This document shows positions 1 through 7,445 of a stretch of 64,000 nt of DNA, one piece after another; the first letter of the stretch is position 1; every line of letters starts with the position of its first letter. Origin of the DNA: Jannaschia sp. S6380 (lineage in GTDB: Bacteria > Pseudomonadota > Alphaproteobacteria > Rhodobacterales > Rhodobacteraceae); contig NZ_JALKAS010000001.1 in the NCBI RefSeq assembly GCF_023015695.1, positions 744,001-808,000 of the forward strand, written 5' to 3'. The translations under genes and the position numbers were made by a program. A model generated the notes under the pieces. That model did no database searches and was not told the DNA's origin. It saw only the letters and a list, made by a program, of their open reading frames with translations.

Positions 1-44
1 GTTCCTGTCGCGATGAACTGTCTTCGGTTGAGTTTCAGGGTCAT
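1..44 (-). CDS. Tat-exported protein, first 14 codons only (runs off left edge)
   Basis: An ATG at 42-44 on the minus strand opens a frame reading MTLKLNRRQFIATG up to the window edge. The twin-arginine stretch NRRQFIA is a typical Tat signal start, so the product is probably exported folded, as multicopper oxidases and other cofactor proteins are. It lies 9 bases downstream of the diheme cytochrome gene and in the same direction, so it is probably the next gene of the same operon. The identity of the mature protein cannot be seen. Confidence 0.5.
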   Translation of the reverse strand, partial: MTLKLNRRQFIATG

Positions 45-53
45 CAAGTGCTC

Positions 54-959
54 TCAGTTCTCGGACAAGTCGTTGTCCATGATATAGCTCGCCATCGCAG
101 CGAGGTCGGCATCACTCAGAAACGCTGTTCCGTAGTTGACAACTTCTGCCATGCTTCCCCCGAAAACATCGCCTTCGGGTGTGATCCCGGTGCGCAGTGC
201 GTAGGCCAGACTATCCACGTCCCAACCGCCACCTTGTAGATCGGCAGGCAGAATGGAGGGTGCGCTTTTGCCACCCGGCAAGCTGTCGTTGCCAGCAAAG
301 ATGCGGCTCGCAATCCGTGCGCCTGCCAAGTTCCGATCCGTGTGACAGGCACCGCAATGGGCAGCTCCCCTCACGAGCCACTTTCCGCGATTCCAGGCCT
401 CGCTGCGGCCTGCCTCTGGAGCTGTATCCGGCTCCGAAAGGTAGGCGGCGCGCCAAAGCTTCAATCCCCAACGTTGATCGAATGGGAAACCGGCCTCGTG
501 TTCAAGCGACGGTTCTGGAACCGCAGGGACGGTTTGGAATGCGGCCCAGAGGTCGGCGATGTCCTGGTCCGTGAAGCCCGCGTAGAAAGGGTATGTGAAG
601 GTCGGAAAATACGGGTCACCGCTAGGCGAAACACCCTGCCGGACGGCCCGCGCGAAATCGGACATTGTCCAGGTCCCCATCCCGTGATCGGGATCGGTCG
701 TCAGGTTCGGCGGATAGAATGTCCCGAAGTCGGTCTCAAGCGGAGCGCCTCCTGCCAGAGGCGCGCCGCCGGCTTCGAAATTGCTGTGACAGGCAATACA
801 TCCGGAGGCGCGTGCAAGATATGCGCCGCGATCAACATTGCCTTCCAGTTCCTCAAGCGCGCTCGGAGGATCGACTCCGATCGGCCAGGCCATCAGGCCG
901 GCAACGCCGACCACTCCAAATACACCGACGAGCAGCAAAGACCTGAACAGGCGCGACAC
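54..959 (-). CDS. Diheme cytochrome c, secreted
   Basis: A 301-residue protein with an N-terminal hydrophobic segment (about residues 7-24) and two haem c attachment motifs: CIACH at 54-58 and CGACH at 202-206. The layout of two cytochrome c domains resembles the diheme electron-transfer subunits that serve periplasmic dehydrogenases or oxidases. The start is a GTG three bases after the stop of the preceding cytochrome gene, so the two are probably translationally linked. It is the third consecutive haem protein gene of this minus-strand operon. The electron donor and acceptor are unknown. Its neighbours suggest electron transfer linked to periplasmic copper or redox stress. Confidence 0.85.
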   Translation of the reverse strand: MSRLFRSLLLVGVFGVVGVAGLMAWPIGVDPPSALEELEGNVDRGAYLARASGCIACHSNFEAGGAPLAGGAPLETDFGTFYPPNLTTDPDHGMGTWTMSDFARAVRQGVSPSGDPYFPTFTYPFYAGFTDQDIADLWAAFQTVPAVPEPSLEHEAGFPFDQRWGLKLWRAAYLSEPDTAPEAGRSEAWNRGKWLVRGAAHCGACHTDRNLAGARIASRIFAGNDSLPGGKSAPSILPADLQGGGWDVDSLAYALRTGITPEGDVFGGSMAEVVNYGTAFLSDADLAAMASYIMDNDLSEN

Positions 960-962
960 GCT

Positions 963-1580
963 TCAGTTGTCCTCTGCGCGAAACTTCTGATGACAAGCCG
1001 AACAGGTCTGCGTCACGGCCATGAACCCGGCATTGACCGGCATTTCCGCCAGCATCTCTGTGGTCATCATCTGCGTCGGAGCGCCGCCCATCATGCCTTG
1101 GCCAGTGCCCATCATGGTTTGGTTTCCACCCATCATGACCTGCCCGGTTCCCATCATGCCCTGGCCGGATCCCATCATGCCGCCGCCCGGCATATCACCC
1201 GGTCTTTCCAGACCATTTGCGGCTGCCAGTTTCATTCCTTCGGCAGTGTTCCGGAGGGCTTCTGCCAGCGCCGCAAACTCTTCCCAATCCTCCCAGATCG
1301 TATCAAGCGCCTCGGAGGGTTCCCCATTCGAGCCTTCGGGAAACAACTCGGTCATTTGCTTACCGGCGTGACCAATCATCGTATCGGCGGCATTGCGCAC
1401 CACGTCAGGATCGTACTCGGTCTGACCGCGCATCATAGGTGCGAGACGTTTCATCTCGTCTCCCATCTCGCCCATCGCGTCCATACGCTCTTTCATCACA
1501 CCGGTCGCGCCGGAATGCGCCAATGCGGCCAACCCGACAGATGAAGCAACGAGGGCCGTCATCCAAATTCTTGTGTTCAT
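963..1580 (-). CDS. Cytochrome c'-like protein with a Met-rich insert
   Basis: A 205-residue secreted protein. A signal peptide (residues 1-21) is followed by a helical region and a C-terminal haem motif CSACH at 193-197, the arrangement of class II cytochromes (c'/c-556), which attach haem near the C-terminus. Family members are usually about 130-150 residues long. The extra length is a low-complexity segment at about 130-172 built of repeated GMMG(T/S)GQ-like units, with about 14 methionines. Met clusters of this kind bind Cu(I) in other periplasmic copper proteins, so a copper-buffering or copper-sensing role is plausible but inferred. The gene lies 24 bases after the upstream cytochrome gene in the operon. 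Confidence 0.8.
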   Translation of the reverse strand: MNTRIWMTALVASSVGLAALAHSGATGVMKERMDAMGEMGDEMKRLAPMMRGQTEYDPDVVRNAADTMIGHAGKQMTELFPEGSNGEPSEALDTIWEDWEEFAALAEALRNTAEGMKLAAANGLERPGDMPGGGMMGSGQGMMGTGQVMMGGNQTMMGTGQGMMGGAPTQMMTTEMLAEMPVNAGFMAVTQTCSACHQKFRAEDN

Positions 1581-1604
1581 GTTGCTTTTCCTTCTGCTCG
1601 GTTC

Positions 1605-2045
1605 TCAGTTGATACCGTTCGCCCGTTGCAGCTCGCGCACATATGCGATGATCATTTTCACATCTCCATCCGTCACGCCTTCGACCGCCGGCATGTTTCC
1701 AAAGCGCCAATGATGGGCCCGCACCCCGTTTTTCGCCGCCAGCAGAAACGCTGCGTCGCCATGGTGACTGGGTTCATAGATCTTGTGCACAAGCGGCGGC
1801 GCCACACCGTCCTGACCAGCGGCGTTTGCGCCATGGCAAACAGCACATTTCGCTTCAAAGGCAACTTGTCCGATCATCGCGTTTTCGGAGAAGGTCTCGG
1901 GCACGACGACCTGCACCATAGCACTACCGCTGGACCGAGATTCGACGGTCCCGGACGGATCGTCGCCCTCTTCAGTAGCGCTCCACCAAAAGCCGATGGC
2001 CATGATTGCCGCAATAGCAACAGCCAGAACTGTGTAGCGGCCCAT
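1605..2045 (-). CDS. Membrane-anchored monohaem cytochrome c
   Basis: A 146-residue protein with an N-terminal signal anchor (residues 4-22) and a haem motif CAVCH at 67-71. A distal Met is likely within FGNMPAV, as in class I cytochromes. The ATG at 2045 is chosen because it overlaps the stop of the L,D-transpeptidase gene (TGATG); an upstream in-frame start would lie deep inside that gene. It is the first of three consecutive c-type cytochrome genes, which suggests a small periplasmic electron-transfer chain. The partner is unknown. Confidence 0.82.
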   Translation of the reverse strand: MGRYTVLAVAIAAIMAIGFWWSATEEGDDPSGTVESRSSGSAMVQVVVPETFSENAMIGQVAFEAKCAVCHGANAAGQDGVAPPLVHKIYEPSHHGDAAFLLAAKNGVRAHHWRFGNMPAVEGVTDGDVKMIIAYVRELQRANGIN

Positions 2046-2614
2046 CAGATCAGCTTGACCTGCGTGCCGACGGGCGTCCGGTCGTACACCTCGATGATGT
2101 GCTCGTTGTAGAGACCGATGCATCCGCTTGAAGATCGTCTCCCGATCTTTCGCGTGTCATGGGTGCCGTGAATTCGATAATACTGCCATGACAGGTGCAT
2201 CGCGCGGGCACCGAGAGGGTTGTCCGGCCCAGGCGGCATGTAAGCCGGCAATGAAGGATCGCGCTCTCTCATTGACGGTGTCGGCGTCCAGTCTGGCGCA
2301 GGGTCCTTGAAAGTGATCTCTGTGTAACCGCGGCGCGTGAGTTCGTCGGTCATCGGTACCGATGTTGGGTAAATGAACATTTCCCCGCCTGGCATCCACT
2401 GTTGCATGACGCGGGAATTGGTGTCGGAAATGATGATGCCCTTGCCGAGCTCATCGAAATGATCCTGCCAATTGTGCAGTTTGAAGCCCGACGTGTTTCT
2501 CCGGACTACGCCTGAGGATTGGGCCCTGGCTACTGCGGGTGCACAGAGCACCAGAGCACCCAGGCTGCCGGCAAAAGCGCGCCGAGACATTGCAACTCGG
2601 TTTCTTGTCTGCAT
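2045..2614 (-). CDS. L,D-transpeptidase (YkuD/ErfK family)
   Basis: A 189-residue protein with a twin-arginine-type signal (SRRAFAGSLGALVL, residues 10-23). The catalytic signature of the YkuD domain is at 149-170: His149 in RIHGT and Cys165 in SSSGCIGLYN. Such enzymes cross-link peptidoglycan through 3-3 peptide bridges or attach proteins to it in the periplasm. It precedes three cytochrome genes and overlaps the first (TGATG), so it is part of the same transcript. A copper-inducible L,D-transpeptidase would suit envelope remodelling under metal stress, since copper inhibits some of these Cys enzymes; that link is inference. Confidence 0.88.
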   Translation of the reverse strand: MQTRNRVAMSRRAFAGSLGALVLCAPAVARAQSSGVVRRNTSGFKLHNWQDHFDELGKGIIISDTNSRVMQQWMPGGEMFIYPTSVPMTDELTRRGYTEITFKDPAPDWTPTPSMRERDPSLPAYMPPGPDNPLGARAMHLSWQYYRIHGTHDTRKIGRRSSSGCIGLYNEHIIEVYDRTPVGTQVKLI

Positions 2615-2759
2615 GGTTCTGCCTCATTTCCATGTCGAACGTCTTGATTTCTATCGAGCATTGCGGATTCCCGGAACTCTTCGGACCCTGCTTTTTTGTA
2701 AGGAAATGTATCAAAGCCGGATCGGACAGAACCGGTCAGATTTCGCTTGTTGGAACCGG

Positions 2760-4187
2760 CTAAGCGCCATCTGACACAGGGTCAAAACGCGCCATTTGTT
2801 CCGACGCTCGCTTGCGAGGCATCGCCAGGGGCAGAATAATTCGCGCACGGAGCCCGCCGTCGTCACGGTTCAACAACTCGATGGTTCCGCCATGCTCAAG
2901 AACAACGCTGCGCGCGATGGCAAGGCCCAAGCCGTGACCGCCAGTGTCGAGAGAGCGGGATTGTTCCATCCTTTGGAAAGGCTGGAATACGTCAGCGATA
3001 TGACTCTCCGGGATGCCCGGCCCGTTGTCATCGACCCGGATTTCGACGTCTGCACCCGTCACATCCCATGACAGAACCGGATCCTGCCCGTATCGTTGCG
3101 CGTTGTCGATGAGATTGCGCAAAGCACGTCGCATGGCCATGGGCTTTATCTGCACCACCGCTTCAGGCCCCATTTGCAGCTCAAGACCGCCGTGTGTGCC
3201 CATTTGGATGTCTGAGAGGTACCCTGCCACATCGATACGCTGCAGGTCTTCGCCCTGCCCAACGCCGCGGGCATAGGCCAGCGTGGCCTCGACCATATCC
3301 TGCATTTCATCGAGCGACGCCGAGATACCCTCTTTCGTTTCGACGTCGTCCACCATTTCTGCCCGGACCCGCAGTGCCGTCAGCGGCGTGCGCAGATCAT
3401 GGGCGAGTGCGGCCAGCATCCGTGTCCGGTCCGTCACGAAACGCGCGAGCCGCGCCTGCATGTCGTTGAACGCGATTGTCAGGTTTCGGACTTCGCTCGG
3501 ACCGACCGGCGTTTTCGGTCCTTCTCCGCCCCCACGACCGAACTCCTCGGCCGCCGCCGCGAGCTCGTTCAGCGGTCGCGTCAAACGGGTCAGAAGAAAC
3601 CAGAAGATCGCAAGAAGCAGCACCGCGGATGTCAGCGCAAATGACAGAGTGGACGTCCATGACCATTGTATCGGCGGTTTTTCGAACCGTGTAGCGACGT
3701 TCAACCAACGACCTCCCGCAATGGCGATTGAAACTTCCATTTCGATAGCCGCTAGCGTGCCTCGCATCATCTCTGCATGCATCCTGGCCATCTCGGGAGA
3801 GAGGTTGGGCAGCGGAAGGAGGCCCTGTTCGATCTCGTGGACCTCGACACGAATGTCGCGGCTATACCCGTCATTCAGAAGCGCACGGATGCGCGCTTCA
3901 ACGGCTCCATTTTCGTCATGATGCGTGTGCGTCACCGATGGACCCTCGCCAAGCTCAAAACGCACCAGGGGCGAGGTTGCCGCCGCAACGATCTCATCGT
4001 GTAACTCGGGCGGCGCGCCTTCGATCAGCCGGGCAACATTGGCGGCACGTCCCGCAGCCTCGCTTCCAATCGCCGCCTGGACCGCCAGCGACCGTTCATC
4101 GACGAACAGCCAAAGGCCCACGACCTGGGCAACAAAAAGCACCGAAACGACAAGAAGCGCAATCTGCGTGCGAAACCCCAACCGCAT
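2760..4187 (-). CDS. Sensor histidine kinase, probably metal/envelope stress
   Basis: A 475-residue two-component kinase. TM1 is at about 7-28, the periplasmic sensor at 30-175, TM2 at about 180-200, and a HAMP region follows. The phosphoacceptor His263 lies in LAHDLRTPL, and a C-terminal HATPase_c domain carries DNGPGIP and GGHGLGLA motifs. The sensor domain holds clustered potential metal ligands: HTHH at 87-90 and Met/His in 133-141 (MARMHAEMM). The ATG at 4187 overlaps the regulator's stop (TGATG), which fixes the start. Copper or silver sensing is inferred from these residues and the neighbours. Confidence 0.88.
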   Translation of the reverse strand: MRLGFRTQIALLVVSVLFVAQVVGLWLFVDERSLAVQAAIGSEAAGRAANVARLIEGAPPELHDEIVAAATSPLVRFELGEGPSVTHTHHDENGAVEARIRALLNDGYSRDIRVEVHEIEQGLLPLPNLSPEMARMHAEMMRGTLAAIEMEVSIAIAGGRWLNVATRFEKPPIQWSWTSTLSFALTSAVLLLAIFWFLLTRLTRPLNELAAAAEEFGRGGGEGPKTPVGPSEVRNLTIAFNDMQARLARFVTDRTRMLAALAHDLRTPLTALRVRAEMVDDVETKEGISASLDEMQDMVEATLAYARGVGQGEDLQRIDVAGYLSDIQMGTHGGLELQMGPEAVVQIKPMAMRRALRNLIDNAQRYGQDPVLSWDVTGADVEIRVDDNGPGIPESHIADVFQPFQRMEQSRSLDTGGHGLGLAIARSVVLEHGGTIELLNRDDGGLRARIILPLAMPRKRASEQMARFDPVSDGA

Positions 4188-4915
4188 CAGGCTTCGAACT
4201 CCACATCGCAATTCAGGCAATAGCCGCCGTTACGGACCGTCGAGATGATCCGCGGTCTCAACACATCCGGCTCGATCTTCCGGCGCAGCCTGGACACCTG
4301 GTTGTCAATGGTCCGGTCGAGCGGTCCAGCAACGCGACCGGCGCTGAGTTCGAGCAAATCGTCTCGGCTGATAACTGCGCGCGGGCGTTCCAGAAACACC
4401 GTAAGCAGCTTCGCCTCAGCTGTCGTGAGCGTGATCGTATCGCCGTCTTCCCTGATGACCTGACCGGCATCGTGGTCGAACGTGACACCGGCAAAGTTTA
4501 CGCGTTTCCCGGCAAGCGCCCCGCCATGCGGCGACGTTGCGCTGCTGGCGCGTCGCAGGATGGCGTTGATTCGCGCCAGAAGTTCGCGTGGATTGAACGG
4601 CTTGGCGAGATAGTCATCTGCTCCCGTATCAAGACCCGTGATACGTTCATTGTCCTCGCCAAGTGCTGTGAGCATGAGGATGGGAGTGGTGCAGTTCTCT
4701 TGACGTAAGCGTGTGCACGCGGAAAGTCCGTCTTCTCCCGGCATCATGATATCCAAGACAATCAAATCGATACTTGCACTGGCCAATTGGGCATCCATCT
4801 CGACCGTATTGCCCGCAGCAGTGGCCCGCATGCCGTTGTTCTCCAAGTAACGGGTGACCGACTGGCGGATCTCGGCATGATCGTCGACGACGAGGATATG
4901 CGGCTGCGCGGTCAT
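4187..4915 (-). CDS. OmpR/PhoB-type response regulator
   Basis: A 242-residue regulator. The receiver domain is at 1-120, with acidic DD at 11-12, phospho-acceptor Asp55 in VLDIMMPG, and Lys in YLAKPF. A C-terminal winged-helix DNA-binding domain ends near residue 235. The start MTAQPHILVVDD is chosen over a longer frame because the receiver fold begins there and it sits two bases after the upstream stop. It overlaps the kinase gene by TGATG, so the two are translationally coupled and form a cognate pair. Likely targets are this operon and the divergent genes at 6.3 kb, but no operator can be assigned. Confidence 0.9.
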   Translation of the reverse strand: MTAQPHILVVDDHAEIRQSVTRYLENNGMRATAAGNTVEMDAQLASASIDLIVLDIMMPGEDGLSACTRLRQENCTTPILMLTALGEDNERITGLDTGADDYLAKPFNPRELLARINAILRRASSATSPHGGALAGKRVNFAGVTFDHDAGQVIREDGDTITLTTAEAKLLTVFLERPRAVISRDDLLELSAGRVAGPLDRTIDNQVSRLRRKIEPDVLRPRIISTVRNGGYCLNCDVEFEA

Positions 4916-4917
4916 GA

Positions 4918-6219
4918 TCAGTTGCGCTCCGCCAGAACTGCGCGTCGGATTGCTATACTGTCTCCGTTCTCGTCGGGCTGGGTCCAGGCCAGATAGACTT
5001 CCCGGCCTAACCGCGCCATACGCGGGAAATTCACTGACGCACCTGCCGAGTTGATGGTCAGGATTTCCGGTGAAATGCATCCCGCGTCATGATGGACCTT
5101 GCAAAGATAGAGCGCTTCATTCCCTTCAACCCATTCGACCCAACTTGTCAGGGCCGTCCCATCATCGAGCAGTTCAAGATCGACCCGCCCGACTGGATTG
5201 CCTTGGTCAATCCGGACCGGTGTATCGAAGTCGCGCCCGCCATTGTCAGAGAAAGCAACTTTGACAGCAGCAACGTCATTGGCACCCGTGAACCAGGCGA
5301 CGGCTGCATTCCCGCCCTCGGCGTCGATGGCCGGACCGTTCACGGGACAGCCCGACAATTCCCATCCATCATCGTGGACCGAAACAGGTGTTTCCCATCC
5401 CTTTTCGGTCAGTCGTGCCACCGAGATGTCCCGGATCTCCCCCTCGGTACGGTCGCGATAGGCGGCAAGGATTGTGCCATCACCCGTCGCTGCGAGGCTA
5501 GTCTGGCAGCACGAACAGGTCTGCAAGTCGATGGCGACGTCATCGCCGAGCATACCTTCGCTTGTCAGCATGGTCGCGCGCAGTTGCATGGCGTCCGGCG
5601 CGGTAAGTGCCTTATCACCCTCTGCACCATAGGCGCGCCCATCCAGCCAGATCACGGCCAAGCTGCTCTGGCCCGCAGACCACATCGACGCGAACCCGTG
5701 CTGCGCAAATGACCGGTCGTCATGCGGGATCAGGGGTTGCCCCCAGGTCGTGCCGCCATCATGCGACAGAGAGATCTCAACCTGGTAGTCAAAACTCGAT
5801 GGACCGATTTCCCGAAGCCAGTGCACGGCAATCGTTCCGTCTTCGAATACGGCAATTCCGGGAAAATCGGCCCAGTTGACGAAGAGATCGTCTCCCTGTT
5901 GCACAAGACGCGGAACGGACCAACCCTCGCCCGTCCGGACTGCCATCATGACTCTGGTCTCTGGCCCCACCTGCTCCATCCAGCTCATGTAGAGCGTATC
6001 CTCATGGTCAGTCAGTGACGGCTCATGGGCACCCGGAGGCGAAGGTGCGGGCACATCCTCGATCTGTTCAAAGAGCGTCGAACTCATCTGTGCGGCGACC
6101 GGATGCGGCGTCATTGCCAGAATCGCGGCACTAAGTACGGCGATCAGTCCGAAACAAACCGGTCCATGGCGCCACCAGTTCGGCCACGCGCGTTTTCGTA
6201 TGTCAGCACCACACTTCAT
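4918..6219 (-). CDS. Secreted BNR/sialidase-fold beta-propeller protein
   Basis: A 433-residue protein with a long n-region and an export signal (about 17-43). Beta-propeller repeats follow, including an Asp-box SHDGGTTW at 152-159 and a weaker FSDNGGRDF. A Cys cluster TCSCCQT (Cys235, 237, 238) is unusual for a sialidase and could bind copper. Automated pipelines would call it an exo-alpha-sialidase, but no sialic acid genes are nearby. It heads a minus-strand operon with a two-component system, so I infer a periplasmic metal- or stress-related role. The ATG at 6219 is chosen; a TTG at 6273 is possible but would add an unneeded extension. Confidence 0.7.
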   Translation of the reverse strand: MKCGADIRKRAWPNWWRHGPVCFGLIAVLSAAILAMTPHPVAAQMSSTLFEQIEDVPAPSPPGAHEPSLTDHEDTLYMSWMEQVGPETRVMMAVRTGEGWSVPRLVQQGDDLFVNWADFPGIAVFEDGTIAVHWLREIGPSSFDYQVEISLSHDGGTTWGQPLIPHDDRSFAQHGFASMWSAGQSSLAVIWLDGRAYGAEGDKALTAPDAMQLRATMLTSEGMLGDDVAIDLQTCSCCQTSLAATGDGTILAAYRDRTEGEIRDISVARLTEKGWETPVSVHDDGWELSGCPVNGPAIDAEGGNAAVAWFTGANDVAAVKVAFSDNGGRDFDTPVRIDQGNPVGRVDLELLDDGTALTSWVEWVEGNEALYLCKVHHDAGCISPEILTINSAGASVNFPRMARLGREVYLAWTQPDENGDSIAIRRAVLAERN

Positions 6220-6297
6220 AAGGCCCAGAATAGTTTGGTTTTTCCCGAATGACCCGAACTTCCTTTGTCGCAAAATGTATCAAGCGCCACGGAGGCC

Positions 6298-6328
6298 TTG
6301 ACCTTCCAGTCACTGGAAGCCCTAGGTC
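6298..6328 (+). promoter_or_regulatory. CueR-type MerR-family promoter and operator
   Basis: A -35 TTGACC at 6298-6303 and a -10 TAGGTC at 6323-6328 are separated by 19 bases, the over-long spacer that MerR-family activators need. The spacer holds the dyad CTTCCAGT-C-ACTGGAAG (6303-6319), close to known CueR operators. Expected transcription start is near 6335. No cueR-type gene is in the window. Confidence 0.8.
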
Positions 6329-6335
6329 ATGTGTC

Positions 6336-6788
6336 ATGAAGCGTGAGATTCAAAACACCACCGACCGTGTTGTCGGATCCCAGAACACCGCCCCTGTTCA
6401 TCGGCCAGCATGGGTCGGAGCAGGCCTGTTCGGGATAACCGCACCATTGCATCTTTTCCTCGAGCCGAATGCGTCCGTCGCTGTCGCCGCAATTACACTT
6501 GCACTGATTGGCGGAGCGTATATCGGTTTCGGCGCGGCGGATGGCAAAGCCCGTGTGTTCTGGTCCGAACTGGCGGTCGCCATTCTTTTCGGGACAGCTG
6601 CCGTATTGGGGATGCTCTGGCATTGGCTCGCCCTGCCGCTTGGCCTTGCGCTTCATGCTCTCTGGGACCTGCTCCACCACAAGCCGAACAAACTTGCGCG
6701 AATCCCCGGATGGTACATCCCGCTTTGCGTTGTCTACGACCTGCTGGCGGCGTCCTTCTTGATCCTGCTCTACGGAGTATGGATGTGA
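6336..6788 (+). CDS. Multi-pass membrane protein of unknown function, copper-inducible promoter
   Basis: A 150-residue protein with about four to five hydrophobic helices between residues 28 and 150 and His-rich loops (LWHWLALPLGLALHALWDLLHH). I do not recognise the family with certainty. The ATG at 6336 follows a MerR-type -10 element by only seven bases, so the message is probably leaderless. Longer in-frame starts (from 6249) would lie upstream of or inside the promoter. It is the first gene of a rightward operon with a TVP38-like protein, a CDF-like protein and a DUF411 protein, overlapping the second gene by 10 bases. A copper-related membrane role is inferred from this. Confidence 0.6.
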   Translation: MKREIQNTTDRVVGSQNTAPVHRPAWVGAGLFGITAPLHLFLEPNASVAVAAITLALIGGAYIGFGAADGKARVFWSELAVAILFGTAAVLGMLWHWLALPLGLALHALWDLLHHKPNKLARIPGWYIPLCVVYDLLAASFLILLYGVWM

Positions 6789-7444
6789 CCCGTCTCATTC
6801 TTCTCGTTCTTCTTGTGCTCCTGATTATCGCGTTGGCTTGGCGCGATGCATTCGGCTTCGACATCGATCTTCCACAACGCGAGGAACTCCAACGATGGAT
6901 TGATGCCGCAGGCCTCCTCGGACCTGTTTTGGTGGTCGCCCTCATGACAGTGGCAATCGTTGCCAGCCCCCTGCCCTCTGCGCCCGTCGCACTCGCCGCC
7001 GGGGCCGCTTACGGACACACATTTGGGACGATGTTGGTTGTCCTCGGAGCCGAGCTCGGCGCCGTAGCGGCATTCTTGCTAGCGCGCAGACTAGGGCGAC
7101 CTTTTGTTGAGAGACATGTCGGACAGAAGCTGAGTGAGGGATTTCTTGGCTCGCAGAACACGCTGACGTTTCTGGTATTCGGCAGCCGTCTGCTGCCGTT
7201 CCTGTCCTTCGACATGATTAGCTATGCGGCGGGCCTTAGTAAATTGCACTTCTGGCGATTTGCTCTCGCCACTCTGGCAGGAATCATACCGGCGAGTTTT
7301 CTGCTCGCGCATCTCGGCAGCGAAGCGATGAACGGAGATGCGCGCACCGCGACTTGGACGGCGGTTGCTCTTGGCGGCTTCACGGCTCTGTCGCTCGTCT
7401 TCGCCATCTGGCGCGACCGTCACAACGCACGAAAGGAGGGCTGA
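6779..7444 (+). CDS. TVP38/TMEM64-family (VTT/DedA-like) membrane protein
   Basis: A 221-residue integral membrane protein with a first helix at about 5-22 and a VTT/SNARE-associated core. The signatures are the glycine-rich AAGAAYGHTFGT stretch, ARRLGRPF, and FGSRLLPFLSFDMISYAAGLS. The family is linked to lipid movement across membranes and is often found with mercury- or copper-resistance genes in proteobacteria. The ATG lies inside the end of the preceding gene (10-base overlap). A CDF gene follows one base after its stop. The transported molecule cannot be read from the sequence. Confidence 0.82.
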   Translation: MDVTRLILLVLLVLLIIALAWRDAFGFDIDLPQREELQRWIDAAGLLGPVLVVALMTVAIVASPLPSAPVALAAGAAYGHTFGTMLVVLGAELGAVAAFLLARRLGRPFVERHVGQKLSEGFLGSQNTLTFLVFGSRLLPFLSFDMISYAAGLSKLHFWRFALATLAGIIPASFLLAHLGSEAMNGDARTATWTAVALGGFTALSLVFAIWRDRHNARKEG

Positions 7445-7445
7445 C

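Noticed and set aside
1090-1200. Short direct repeats that could suggest a CRISPR array
   Set aside because: They are the codons of the Met-rich insert of the cytochrome c'-like gene, with no spacers of regular length.
4918-6219. Sialic acid catabolism locus
   Set aside because: Only the beta-propeller fold resembles a sialidase; no nan genes, lyase or transporter are nearby, and neighbours are metal/redox genes.
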